Positions 53,581 to 64,000 of a stretch of 64,000 nt of DNA are shown here, one piece after another; positions within the stretch are counted from its first letter, which is position 1, and the number at the start of each line of letters is the position of its first letter. The DNA is from Incurvaria masculella (lineage: Eukaryota; Arthropoda; Insecta; Lepidoptera; Incurvariidae). Below the pieces are notes generated by a model that was not told the origin of the DNA, did no database searches, and worked only from the letters and a program-made list of their open reading frames with translations. The stretch is from NCBI GenBank assembly GCA_946894095.1, contig OX335641.1, forward strand, positions 12,294,501 to 12,358,500. The letters run 5' to 3'. Both the position numbers and the translations under genes were made by a program.

Positions 53581-54359
53581 CATGAATTCTTACATCTCTC
53601 GTCACTGTTTTCATTGCTGGTAAATTTTTAACTTCGTTTTAAATACGTTTCTTTCATATACAATAGGAGTCTAGAGACCAACGGTCCTACATCTACGGTA
53701 AAGATTATTAGGGTAAAATAGCATTAGAATACAATTTTCTGGGTTTTAAAAAAATCGTGCTGAAATTTAGTATCTATATTTCTGTAACTATATTACAAAA
53801 TAATTTCGTTTATTGTTACTAAAAGTTTAGCTACTTTTAATATGAATGCATACATTTTTCAGTTTGAGCACATGAGCAGAGCTGTTATTGTATTCAATTA
53901 TCATTCAGAATGTTATGTTCCTTGCTACTTAGTTATAGCTTTCAACTCTAAAACTTTCTAAAGCTCCATTTAAACCAAGAGTGATTCTGAATTTTACAAT
54001 CACTTTACTGCGTATACATCGGCAACAGTATTCCAGTTATCCGTAGGCGAGGCGTACTCAAGGATCTCAAACTATTCAGCGAGCAACTCAAACGATACCG
54101 GTCGGACTGACTCGCTCAAACGACTTATAAATTGAAGCTTGGAGCCTCCACTTCACCGCCTAAAAGGTTCTATTATCCGTTAGGTCGTCCAATGTCAAAA
54201 GGCCGTTTTAGTTATCCGACTGGCGAGAGATTATCTTTTGGAGCCGAAACATTCAACCGACTCGTAGTTCCAAATTCAAAAGCCATTCCGACGTTGAAGA
54301 GCTCCCAGCCGCATTCCGAATAGCTAGAACGAAACGTCGTATCTTATTTTATGATTAGA
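53581..54359. other. Unassigned AT-rich stretch
   Basis: No gene or repeat family recognised. Confidence 0.3.
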
Positions 54360-54560
54360 GCGGCGAGGCGTTCTCGTTATGATGCGAGTTGCGTCGTTTC
54401 GGAGCGCGGTGGCCGGCTCGGAGCTGCGGAGCGAGATCGATGCCCGACCGTGCGAGCGGGACGCGCCTAGCGGCATGCTGTGCTGTCTCGCTCGCGCGCA
54501 CCGCCTACCGGCGGTGGCCGCCATGTTCGCTCCGCCCGGGCCCGCTCGGCCGCCATTGTG
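54360..54560. other. GC-rich island
   Basis: CpG-rich, with GGCGGTGGCCGCCATG near 54511 and GGCCGCCATTGTGG near 54550. Open on both strands, no splice boundaries; possibly regulatory. Confidence 0.3.
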
Positions 54561-54769
54561 GATAGTGGTGTGCCCCTCGACATTCAATTGTCGGAATATC
54601 GATAGAGGCAACAATACGATTGTATTCGTGTTGATTTGGATCTGTTATCTGTTTGCAGTGTTAGAGTAATGTCTAAAAAAGCTTTTCGTTAACACATTTT
54701 ATTTATTTAGTAGCCATTTGACGAGTTAGTTTTACTAATTTACTTAGTAGGTACAACAGTTTATGGTAA

Positions 54770-54832
54770 TAAGTTATGAGTGAGTTATGAGTGAGTAATG
54801 ATGAGTGTAAGTTATGAGTGAGTGTGAGTGTA
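54770..54832 (+). repeat. GAGTGAGTTAT short tandem repeat
   Basis: Variants of GTTATGAGTGA are repeated about five times (54772-54832), grading into GTGAGTGTGAGTGTA. Confidence 0.75.
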
Positions 54833-55139
54833 TGGACTGTAAATTAAAGCTAAAGCGACACAGGTCAAAACTATATTTAACTTTTAAACAAATGTTATTA
54901 TCCTATAATTTGTCCGACTAGGTGCTCTCACTGCACAATCATTTTCACCCTTGGAATGACATGGAAAGTAACACTTTTACTGTATTGTTTTATCGCTTAT
55001 ACTAAGGAAAATGTTTTTGCTCCTTTTTGGATTAAAATTCTCGGTAAACGATGCTAAAGTAGTCAAACTCTTTTTCTCAGGATGCGTGACTTTGAAACCG
55101 TGCTGTCTAAAAGTGTCGATATCCCTAGTTGTCGATATT

Positions 55140-55340
55140 CCAGCGGCAGCCGCGCCGCTCGCCTGCCGAGTACGGAATTAAAATGTCAGGCGCGGCCGCG
55201 CTGTGCGGGCGTCCGGAGCCAGGGGGGTCAGAGGGGCCGAATGTGGGCGGCGGGGGGCGCGGGGCAGCCGGCCGCCGTTATTAATAACCATAAGCCCGGA
55301 GACACGAGGAGCGGACAGAGGCGGCGAACAGGCCTGGCTT
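55140..55340. other. GC-rich island
   Basis: GGGGGGTCAGAGGGGCCGAA, GGCGGCGGGGGGCGCGGGGC and CCGGCCGCCG. No coding call; composition-driven open frames only. Confidence 0.3.
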
Positions 55341-56524
55341 ACTATCCAGCTTTGTTCACCACCACCTGCGCTTGAGCTTAAATCCTGCATTGCACATTGG
55401 TGCTTATACTTCCGTTACTTAACCATAATAAATGTTGTTTTTAACAAAAAACCGCGGTTAAAGTGAAACACATTAAGTATTAAGTTAAGTTTGCCTTACC
55501 ATTTTAACAATTTGACTAAGTATTTGACCCTGTTAGAAATACTATATTTTGATCTTCGTATCGATATTCTCCATCTGCAAATCGTTTATCTTTGTCGAGT
55601 GTTGTAAGCGATGTCTATACGTAACAACACTACACAATATCGGTCTCCTCGTGCCGGCTCCGCAACTCCGCGGTGACAGCCCGCTCTGCGCGCTTCGAAG
55701 GCGCGCCGCGACTCTGGGCTGCCAGTAAAAAACAGATAACATTGTATATTTTATTGTCAAGGAAATATATTGTCAAAGACGGTGCGATTAATTGCTCGAC
55801 TTTGCGGAGTCGACCGGTCGGGTCGCGCTCCCCGGCGGCGCTGAGGCAGACGCTTTTTCCTCGGGAATGTTTGAGAAACAGTTAATGGCGGAGACAGACG
55901 AAGTAACTGGAGATTTGTTTGGTAATTAGGAGCCTGTTTACGCCGCGGGTGAGCTCGGGCGCGGGTGTGTACGTGCCGCAGATTCCTCGCGGACAATTTG
56001 GTTTCGTATTGATATTCTTTCGGTATACGTTGAAGTTCGACTGTTTTATTCCTTAACCTTAATTTAGACATGGCGTTCTGTTTCAAATTAAAGAGCTGCT
56101 CAATTTCGGTGACATTGATTACTACGCAGATAGATGACAGCACGGTGCTGGCCAGGTACACCAGCCACCGGACCGCAAGCCGGGCTGAAGTAGAGGAGGA
56201 TAGGCGGCGCCTCGTTATTAGTTTCAAATAGATTTTGGAATGAGTTTCCGGATGGGGTCTCCAGAACCTCGTTAAGTTTTTCGCGAGCAAGACGCAGGGT
56301 ACAACTCTGCGTATTGACGACTACGTAGGGCCTGACGCATGCCCTGAACTTCGAACGCGAGGATAAAGCCAAGCTCGCCTCAAAAAAGTTGGGCGTCCTC
56401 AACAGGAAGCGTCAGTATTTCACGCCTGACCAAACGCTCATCCTCTACACAGCGCAGATAAGGTCTTGCGTGGAGCATTGTTTGCATTTGTGTGACAACT
56501 CAGCAAAGTGCTTGCTTGGCTCCC
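55341..56524. other. Unassigned stretch
   Basis: Mixed composition with GC-rich patches near 55650-55720 and 55800-55850. No splice-bounded exon or repeat was recognised. Confidence 0.3.
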
Positions 56525-56937
56525 TTTTTTTTATGCAACCAGACATGGATGGCTAATACCACACAACTACCGATATGATATTAGCCCAATACACCACATT
56601 CCCGAAAGAGTTAGGTGCCATGCCAGGACCTTCCCTTTATGAGCACGGTTACACTGAACTGGATGGAAAACACGGACATTTTTGTATTGCCGCTTAGACC
56701 AGCTTTTCATCCAATGCGATGGTCCAACCCGGGCGGACTTAAACCCTACCACCTAGTAGGGGAACGGGACCTACAGTTTTACATGGATTCCGAAGCATGG
56801 AGCAGCTCTCATTCGAGACGAAATGAACGTATCTAACTCAGAAAGAGAAAGCAGGTGGTGCACGGACGGGGCAAGGATTTGAACCCAGACCTCTGGTATG
56901 CTAGGCAAGAACCCCCGCCACTAGGCTACGAGTCGGT
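56525..56937 (-). mobile_element. SINE with tRNA-like head, copy 2
   Basis: T-run 56525-56532 is the A-tail. In reverse the head reads ACCGACTCGTAGCCTAGTGG, with A-box TAGCCTAGTGG (56918-56928). Then come CTAGCATACCAGAGGTCTGG and B-box GGTTCAAATCC (56875-56885), with A-to-B spacing of a tRNA gene. A linker (CGTGCACCACCTGC, CGTTCATTTCGTCTCGAATG) leads into the same body as the 5S-headed copies. It is a better-preserved representative than the copy at 11102. Confidence 0.82.
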
Positions 56938-56989
56938 CAATGGACTCGATGCAGCGTCGTGCCGTGAGTCTCGTCGACGACCCCTAGGT

Positions 56990-57200
56990 ATTCCTCTGTG
57001 AGGGTCTCTGTGTTTATCGTCTCTACCATGGGGAATGCTCGTCGGAGCTACATAGGGTCCCTCCGTCCCCTTTCTACTATCGCTCAACGATTCACTGTCG
57101 ACATTGTAGAAATAAGAACCAACCGCTTCTCTAGATCCTTTATCTATAGTGCAGGTAAAATAAGGGATGGACTTCCTGCCGAGGTATTTTTTCAACTCTT
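56990..57200 (+). pseudogene. Non-LTR RT C-terminal fragment
   Basis: Open stretch containing SLRPLSTIAQRFTVDIVEIR, TNRFSRSFIYSAGKIRDGLP and AEVFFQLF: R-x-S-F-x-x-x-A-x-x-x-x-x-x-LP-x-x-VF is the common RT tail. It is the best preserved of the copies at 1681 and 62805 (minus). Confidence 0.6.
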
Positions 57201-58359
57201 CAGTCAGTTTTATTATGATTATGATACGATACCAAATTATGATACGATACCACCAACACACGCTCATTTGCACTGGATGTTTTTAAATTCCTTATATGCA
57301 CTGTGTGCCACCCCTATATTTTTTTTTAATTTCACCACATTGTATACTAGTTCATTAGAAAAACCCTTCTAACAAATTTCATTGAAATCGTTATGGCTAC
57401 GTATCCCCAAAAACGACCACGTCGAAGCATTGACGTCACGGATCGGAGCCTGTTGATCCGCGGCCAGTTCGGAGCCATTCCGAGTAAAGCGGCCCGCAGC
57501 ATGAAATCAATAGTGCGCTTGTGGAGCACACGTGTAGGTACATGCGTATGTGCATCCGTCCACTGGTCAGCCGGTCAAGTCTTGTGCGATATGTCCTCTT
57601 ATTGTATCGACACATGGAAATGAAATGTGCACGAAATCATTGCGAAATGTTGAATCTATGGGTCTATCTATGAATCTATCTATGGCACCAATACTGCTCC
57701 TGCACATTGAAATTCCAAGTCTGGGACCGCTGATAATGATGTACGAAAACTTATTTAGAGTTATAAATTGAGATTTTCCGTTAGTATGACCGCCTAGGTT
57801 AAGTACTAGCATTTGATGGATAAAACTATCGATGCATTTATAAGAACGTTTATTGCAATGTATTTATAACTATGTACTACCTAAGTCGATAATAAAAGGC
57901 GAAACTAATGAGATAATGAGATATCGCTTGGAGCAACGGTAGGCGAGCGCCTCAAGAAATTGGATTGTTCGGTTCGAAAAGGGTTCGAATAGATTTTGCT
58001 AGAAATGTGCTTTTATATCAAAATCATAGTATCAAGTTTATTGTTCAAAAAACAGTAATTACTCATATATCTTATGTCACGAAAATTCAAATCATAGACA
58101 CCTTTTTTATAGCAAACTTTTAGGGGTGGCTCGGCCCAGGGACCATAGAAAGGTTCCTGGAACCTCCAAATACCCTTCACCTCGAGGCACCATACCAGCT
58201 AAGATATTGCTGAGCTATCGAGCAAAATTACTATGACAAGCACTCACGGCCAGCGAGCTTGAGAAACGGTGACCTTAAATGTTACGGTGATGTTAAAAGC
58301 GTGATGTCAACCACAAATGATTGCTATGATTCTCTGCGGAGATTGCTCCCGATAAGTGA
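57201..58359. other. Unassigned stretch
   Basis: Contains ATGATACGATACCA twice (57222-57253) and a TCTATCTATGAATCTATCTA tract near 57662. No gene was recognised. Confidence 0.3.
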
Positions 58360-58367
58360 TGCAAGTT

Positions 58368-58769
58368 TAGGGTTGCCATCTCTAAAATTTGGCAACCAGG
58401 ACAAAACGCTAAAATACGCGTGAAAACCCCGGATTTTAGAGCCTAGAACCCGGACATGTCAACAGGCTTTTTAAACAGTCAGTGTAATAAAAAAACAGTT
58501 GAAAATATAATTAATCACCTTTTTATTTATTTTCAGACCTTAAAATTAAATTTAGTGATCTTTTATCATCATTTTAAATGTACTTACCTAATAAAACAGA
58601 ATATTATTACAGTATGTTACAAATTGTTTCACAAATCAGTTAGATACTGATAGTAAAGACTTTAAATTTGTAAACCCGGACTACAAATGAAGCCCCGCCG
58701 CCCGGACGCTCCCTGGATGCCCTCTAAACTAGGACAAATCCGGGGAAATCCGGACGGATGGCAACCCTA
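58368..58769. mobile_element. hAT-type MITE, copy 2, with 8-bp duplication
   Basis: TAGGGTTGCCATC and GATGGCAACCCTA are exact 13-bp terminal inverted repeats. TGCAAGTT is repeated at 58360-58367 and 58770-58777, an 8-bp duplication as made by hAT transposases. It encodes nothing. The sister copy is at 5187-5710. Confidence 0.85.
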
Positions 58770-58777
58770 TGCAAGTT

Positions 58778-59632
58778 CCACAGAGCAGCGTCCATCGTAA
58801 CACCTTTAAAACAGACCAAGTGACCCTACAAACCGTTTGTGGTTCAGAGACTCCAGGCTGTCGCGGTCGGTAATTTCCGGTTCTCCAACAAGAACGATGA
58901 CTCGTCACTGTACTGACACCAAGGACGCTAACAAGTAATGTACCGAGTACCAAAATGTGGTTAATGTTACATCTTCGGCCTAATCTGTGATATGTACAGA
59001 AGAAGTAGTTGCGCCTTTCCGGTAAGAAGAATCTTCTGCAGCTGTATTTACGACACAAAAATGCACGTCATTGGAAATGAAGCCCGAAGGTGCTCCGTTA
59101 CTAGACAGTGACTTCAACACAACTGCTAGCGTGTTGAAGTAACAATGCCTTTACAGTGGAATTGAAAAACATGGCACAATAAAAAAGTTATTCTACATTA
59201 CTTACCTGTTGACATCGCGTACGTATCCCGTTATTCGCCGGATGCGGAGGACATTTCAAATTGCGTCCAAGCTCCACCGAACCCGACGGCAATGACGCGA
59301 CTCACTGGCGATAGGTCGCCCGCACACTGGCCGCGCCTGACCGTCCACCCGAGCGCCTGTCACAAACACGGCTACTCGGATAAGCATGGTGTTTACGCGC
59401 ATGAATATTTAGTCGTCATCATCTATTTACCTGTCAGCACACTGGAAAGAGAAACATAATTTCTAATTCTCTTTTACTCTACTCTGATGTAACAAAAAAT
59501 ATCTTGACTTGGTCTCTATTTCCTTTGTGAAAGGAGATAACCACAATTTCCAAGTTTTGATATATTGAATCTAAAAAATAGACGAAGTTAAGATAACCAG
59601 ATGTCTTTATCTGGAAGGGTAGTAATCTGTTG
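58778..59632. other. Unassigned stretch
   Basis: ACTTCAACAC and GTGTTGAAGT form a 10-bp perfect stem at 59111-59140. No gene was recognised. Confidence 0.35.
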
Positions 59633-59790
59633 AATTTACTCTGCAGAGGTATTTTCCCCAAAGTACAACCTGTGGTGATACAAGGTGTGAATAAGCACCT
59701 TGCCGGCCCGCATGGTTTTCGTAGCCCCCGAGAAAGTTCTGAAGCCCATGGACGCCATTTGGCGCACTCATATATGAAAATAACCGTTCA
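59633..59790 (+). pseudogene. RT tail fragment (HGFRSP family)
   Basis: VNKHLAGPHGFRSPRESSEA, HGRHLAHSYMK then stop. Same tail as at 1681-2049 and, minus strand, 62805-62900. Confidence 0.5.
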
Positions 59791-59919
59791 TTTGTGCTTA
59801 AGCATTGCTTTTAAAATGCAAAACGTTGTCTGCGAATAACTATATACTCATTGATCGCTACCAGACCGACTGGGTGAAATTTCAAACTACACCGCTTTTT
59901 AATACCTCAAAGAATGTTA

Positions 59920-60130
59920 CATCCGCATTGGAAGAGCTCAGAGCGGAGGCTCCGCGCGCCGTTCCGGCGTCGACGTCGCGGCCGCCGCCCCGCCACTAGC
60001 GGGAATCGCTCCGCGTCGACAGGTTGCTATTTATTCAGCGCGTAAACGGTAGCGGAGCGCGGCGCGGGCGTTGGCGCTGACTTAACGGCCGGCACTACAT
60101 TCGCTCCGGGCGGACTGCGGTGGACTCATG
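59920..60130. other. GC-rich island
   Basis: CpG-rich block (GGCGTCGACGTCGCGGCCGC near 59964). No coding call. Confidence 0.3.
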
Positions 60131-60494
60131 CAGCGAATTCGCGGCAACTCATGCCGACACTACTGGGACAGTCAGTATATTTCTTGAACTAGCAAAGCAA
60201 ATTGCCGCATCTACACATGATACTATTTGAACAAGCTTACGCCAATATCCTGGTATGTTAGCCCGGTTTATAAGCTTGAGTAAAGCGGCATTTACACATG
60301 CTTCGTTTGAGCATGACATCCATCATACTCTTTTTGGCCGGCTAACAATCCTGATATTCTGATATTTTTACGTGCCTACAATTAAGAGTGCTCAAAAGTA
60401 TGCCTTACTAAATGCGAATTCAGAGGTCCGTGCTGAATTCTGACGCGGACGGCTAATCGACCGCCCCGATAAATTAACGTCAGCATACTCAGAT

Positions 60495-60662
60495 TTAATG
60501 CTGAGATACGTAGACATTACTCATGCTTGGCTTAGCCAAAGTATGGCTTCCGACTGTCAATTTCGACGTTGTTTCCATACATGTTACGAAAAAACTGACA
60601 GTCGGAAGAAATAATCTGGCTTAGCCAAGAACTAGCTATATCTATGAATCTGAGCATAAGAC
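60495..60662. mobile_element. Foldback MITE
   Basis: Inverted pairs from outside in: TTAATGCTGAGATACGTAGA with TCTATGAATCTGAGCATAAG, CTTGGCTTAGCCA with TGGCTTAGCCAAG, and CTTCCGACTGTCA with TGACAGTCGGAAG. The arms of about 60 bp enclose a centre of about 30 bp. No clear target duplication. Confidence 0.65.
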
Positions 60663-61429
60663 TAATTGAATGCGACCTATGTATGGACGATTAGGACATT
60701 TTATTCTTATTACTGTTTGACGATCAAGCTTATTATTACCAAATTTAATGAGATTTAATAATATCACACACTTCATGAATAATAAACTAAAGAGAAGCGT
60801 TGCATCACATCCTTAATTTCAACCTCAAACTAGATGGTTGGTGGGCGTACAACGTGGAAGGTATCAGTTCATGAAAGCCCAAGTTTGCTGCTTCACAGCA
60901 CGCGCAATCGAAAACGTCAAAGGTCTGTACGCGGCCGTAGGATTTAGTGCCTGACGCGGAGAGCGTGGCAATAGGTGCGAGTGGGGTGGAGCGAACGAGT
61001 GAGCGGGACGGAGCGGCGCGGTGCGCTCCCTCGAGTGCGGCGCAGTCGTGTGTGTGCGCTCGACGGGGCGAGTTGTATGTAGATGGTTGGGGCCTTAGTT
61101 GCGACGAAGCCCGACGTGGGTCGCCATGGAGTCGACCACGTTGAGTATGATGAAGCACTCTGAAAACTATGAGTGATATGAGACTGTTTTCTATTTAGCA
61201 AATTATCTACACTAAAATTGCAGGCAACGCCGCAACGGATTTGATGCTACTTTCGTTACTTATCTGTTTTTTGCGAGCTACATTTAATTTCAGAAATACA
61301 TTCATCGGAGAAGTCTTCGATCATCAGAGGTCCATTAAATTATTCGTGAAGACGGCTTCAGTGCAAATAAAACACCAATACGTCCTTTCCCATATTAAAT
61401 CGAGACAATTTCATAAAACACACCTCGAC
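60663..61429. other. Unassigned stretch with GC-rich core
   Basis: CpG-rich at about 60945-61130, AT-rich elsewhere. No gene was recognised. Confidence 0.3.
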
Positions 61430-61700
61430 GACCCGCGGCGGTTGCGCGGCGCGGCGTTTCGGCCGTAGTAGACCGAGCAATCCGGCAGTTAGTGAAGTTT
61501 AATGCGACCGAAACTTTACAATCACGTGGAGTGGTGCCGCTGGCGGCGGCGGCGGCGGGGCTTCGAGTTATTGCGGACTCGTGCTCCCTGCACGCCCTCC
61601 CTGCCCTCCACCTGCTCCCTGCCGCTCCACGCTCGGGAGCCGGCTCAGGGCGAAGTACCGGGTGGAACTTTACGGATGTTCTCTCGCCCGGTCGCTGCTA
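61430..61700. other. GC-rich island
   Basis: TGGCGGCGGCGGCGGCGGGG near 61540 and CCCTGCCCTCCACCTGCTCC near 61600. No splice-bounded exon was recognised. Confidence 0.3.
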
Positions 61701-61736
61701 GTGGTTTTTTATTATGTTTGTTAATTTATAAATAAA

Positions 61737-62757
61737 CTAGGTGCGGTACCCGGCTCCGCTCGGGTCAATGTCGTGTTGGATTGATTTCGGTCTGAATTAT
61801 TTCCTGGATAAAAAGTAACCCAAAAGGCTGGTCCAGGACTATGTATCTACGAAATTTAATCAAAATTGTTTGAACCGATATGGCATTATTTAATGATAAA
61901 CATAGACATATTCCCATTTAGAGCTTCGTAAACGTTTGGGAGCTAATTTTAAAAGCATGTGCCGCCGGACCCTTACTGCACTGTTATATAGAAATTGATA
62001 CAAAACCAGGAAAGTTTCCTTAACCACCTTCCTTTGATGTGGAATACGAACCACAGCCACCTTCAACATTGAAAACGGTAACCCATCCGGAATCTGACTG
62101 CGCCCAGAGTTGCTATACGTTGATAAAATACGCAAATAAATAGGGCGAGTGGTTCGAAGTTATCGCTCTACATGATATCGTGGAACTTTCTATAGTCCTT
62201 TTTACCACCTACAATTTTCAAGTTATAGTTTTATATTACATACATAGTTAGTTAGTTACATAGTTTTCATTTTTCTCTTAAGGTTTGTATTAAATATTTA
62301 AAAATTGCGTACGCAATTCTTGCTCGTTGATCGCTCCTTAGATTAATGAAATCCGTATCAATAAAACCGTTTCGTAGCTTGTAAGAAGTAAACGAAGAAA
62401 TAAAGGCAGATAGTTATTAAAAAGTAAGCGCCCCCCCCCCCGTAGAGCCGCGGCCCTCCCGCCTAGCCGCGCGGAGAATTCCGGTTTGTATGACAGCTAC
62501 ATCTTAACGTAAGCGGAACTCAATTATAAATAGCCTATCCTGTGTCCCGGCGTATTAACATATACGTGTAGTAAGTTTCATCGAATTCGGATGATCGGTT
62601 TAAGAGTTATGGAGAAACATACATACATACAGAACTGATTTCTAAAAGTCATCAATTTAGTCTTAGTATCATACATAAAGTCTACAAACGAAGTATCTTA
62701 GAAAACAAAGCAACTTACTCCATAAACACCCCTTACGGATTTATTATTAGTATAGGT
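61737..62757 (-). mobile_element. Non-autonomous Helitron, minus strand
   Basis: CTAG at 61737-61740 is followed by GTGCGGTACCCGGCTCCGCT and CGGGT, the reverse of the hairpin and terminus of the 6053 units. Inner matches: GTGTTGGATTGATTTCGGTC, GGATAAAAAGTAACCC, AATACGAACCACAGCCACC and the 5S-SINE-like GGATGGGTTACCG and AGCAACTCTGGGCGCAGTC (reverse). Near the 5' end are GTTCCGCTTACGTTAAGATG (reverse) and TATACTAATAATAAATCC (reverse, 62757). It is a diverged single copy of the family that forms the tandem array. Confidence 0.68.
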
Positions 62758-62804
62758 ATAATCAAAAAAATATCTTAACCGCGGCACATGGTGCACGCCT
62801 TACA

Positions 62805-63150
62805 AAAAGGCGTCTGGAGACGCCTGTGGGTTTTCGAACTTTCACAGAGGCTGCGAAAACCATGCCGGCCTGCCAGGTGCTTTTTCACACCATCCTCAAG
62901 TTGTACAAGAGAGTGATAAGTACAATTGTGCAAAACATTGGCAGGGAGTCAATTCTATAGTTTTTTGGCCCTAAGAGGATCGGTGGGTTCTTATTTTGCG
63001 AATTCCGACAGTGAATGGGTGCATTCCCTATCTGTTTCGCGTTGAACGGCGGTAGAGAGGGGACGGAGGGACAGCGTCATGCAGCTTCGAAGAGCATTAT
63101 CCATGGTAAAGACGATAGAATACAGCGAGAGACCCTAAATCCCTTCGAAG
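62805..63150 (-). pseudogene. Non-LTR RT C-terminal fragment
   Basis: Read in reverse from 63150: TCGTCTTTACCATGGATAAT, GCTCTTCGAAGCTGCATGAC and CCCTCCGTCCCCTCTCTACC parallel 56998-57080. Then AAAAAGCACCTGGCAGGCCG, GCATGGTTTTCGCAGCCTCT gives KHLAGRHGFRSL. Together it spans both halves of the tail seen separately elsewhere, with frame changes. Confidence 0.55.
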
Positions 63151-63181
63151 TTGGAGGGACTTTTAATTCAGGGATACTGTC

Positions 63182-63559
63182 TTTTTTTTTATGTGACTGG
63201 ACATGGATGGCTAATACCACAAGTTCTGTCATGGTATTAGCCCAACACACCACATGGGAACTAGGTGCCATGCCAGGACCTTCCTTATATTGCACGGCTA
63301 CATTGAACTGGATGGAAAACACGGACAATTTTCATTGCCGCTTCGACCATCGTTCATCCAATGCGATGGTACCAACCTGGGCGGGACAAACCCTACCACC
63401 TAGTAAGTAAGGAAGGGGACCTACAGCTTAACGTGGAATCCGAACCACGGCCAGCCTCTCAACGGTCGAATGGTCACCCATCCAAGACCAGACCGGACCC
63501 AGCGTTGCTTAACTTCGGAGAGCGATCGCCGAAGCGTCGCGCCACTGGGCCACTGAGGC
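63182..63559 (-). mobile_element. SINE with 5S rRNA-like head, copy 4
   Basis: T-run 63182-63190 and full body. The head in reverse is GTGGCCCAGTGGCGCGACGC, CTCTCCGAAGTTAAGCAACG, TCTTGGATGGGTGACCATTC. Nearly identical to 16198-16579 and 44836-45216, implying recent amplification. Confidence 0.82.
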
Positions 63560-64000
63560 TGACGTAATATCTAATGTTTGGTGCCTTCCAGTAGTGGTGA
63601 ATCAGTTGTTAAACCCCTACTGAGTATCTAGAGTTGTCTTACAAGTAACTGCTGTGGCTGTTCAATGTTTCGTTCACTGTTTCGAACCAACGAAACCAAG
63701 TCACCCTCTATTGTAATTTCGTTAGATGAAAGTGAAATTATGTATTTTGTTTACTACCGATTCTACAAAACGGAAACGAAACTTGCGCCTCCTTCAGGAA
63801 CGCTGAATGCGCTAGTCGGCTGAAGCAACTGCGGGCACGTGTATAGGGACGGGGCAGTGGCCGCGTCGCAACGCGGGTGGTGTGCGGCGGTGGAGGGGGC
63901 GGCGGGGTGGCGAGCCAAGTGGAGGCGGCTCAAATCTGATCGGAAAAGTTGACGGTGATCAGTCATTGGACGGATCCGAACGCCAGGATAGAGGTCGCTT
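63560..64000. other. Unassigned stretch with GC-rich patch
   Basis: GGTGGAGGGGGCGGCGGGGT near 63888. No exon or repeat was recognised before the window ends. Confidence 0.3.

Noticed and set aside
55757..56290. 177-residue minus frame
   Set aside because: No recognisable domain, low-complexity basic stretches and no conserved neighbour. Not supportable as a gene.
56875..56928. A tRNA gene
   Set aside because: A and B boxes are present but the acceptor, anticodon and T arms do not fold as a tRNA, and the sequence continues into the SINE body.
57393..57623. 76-residue + frame (MATYPQKRPRR...) as a small basic protein gene
   Set aside because: No splice or family support, and an equally long minus frame overlaps it.

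Overview
The window is eukaryotic nuclear DNA from an insect, most likely a moth or butterfly. There are no operons and no dense coding. Almost everything recognisable is transposable-element sequence set in AT-rich, intron-like DNA broken by GC-rich islands. Lepidopteran character is inferred from Helitrons ending in a short hairpin plus CTAG(T), an RTE-type retroposon tail, the GGGTTCCGT interspersed repeat family and a two-ORF CR1/Jockey-group element. No database search was possible.

Host gene: only two host exons can be supported, both on the + strand and both phase 0/0: 28505-28666 and 39672-39782. They encode Gly/Pro/Ala/His-rich low-complexity protein resembling the N-terminal half of Osa/ARID1 (a SWI/SNF subunit). 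The window is therefore probably a TE-laden set of long introns. GC-rich islands (notably 18790-19640 and 31640-32560) are candidate promoters or regulatory blocks.

Layout. (1) 1-4265: sparse, with a 22-nt-arm hairpin and a reverse-transcriptase tail. (2) 4268-10642: a mariner with matching 26-bp inverted repeats and TA duplications. It contains a decayed transposase interrupted by a hAT-type MITE (itself holding a retroposon tail), and four head-to-tail ~1.14 kb Helitrons next to its right inverted repeat. (3) 11.1-17.7 kb: SINEs with two kinds of head (tRNA-like and 5S rRNA-like) on one shared body, and an ~840 bp foldback. (4) 18.8-19.6 kb: GC island. (5) 21.8-26.8 kb: a near full-length non-LTR retrotransposon with an intact ORF1 and an ORF2 broken by one in-frame stop. 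(6) 27-46 kb: host exons, repeat fragments, a decayed DNA transposon and a ~123-bp minisatellite. (7) 47052-51275: a complete PIF/Harbinger transposon with TTA target duplication, perfect 14-bp inverted repeats and two apparently intact spliced genes on opposite strands. (8) 51.3-64 kb: degenerate tandem repeat, a second hAT-type MITE copy with a perfect 8-bp duplication, more SINEs, a minus-strand Helitron and retroelement tails.

The most striking object is the Harbinger element. Its transposase gene (-) and MADF-domain gene (+) are interdigitated: an exon of each lies wholly inside an intron of the other. One 30-bp segment (49962-49991) appears to act as the 3' splice acceptor for both strands. 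Its first intron has been filled by three foldback/MITE insertions, one carrying a retroposon with 12-bp target duplications, yet every splice site and both reading frames remain open.
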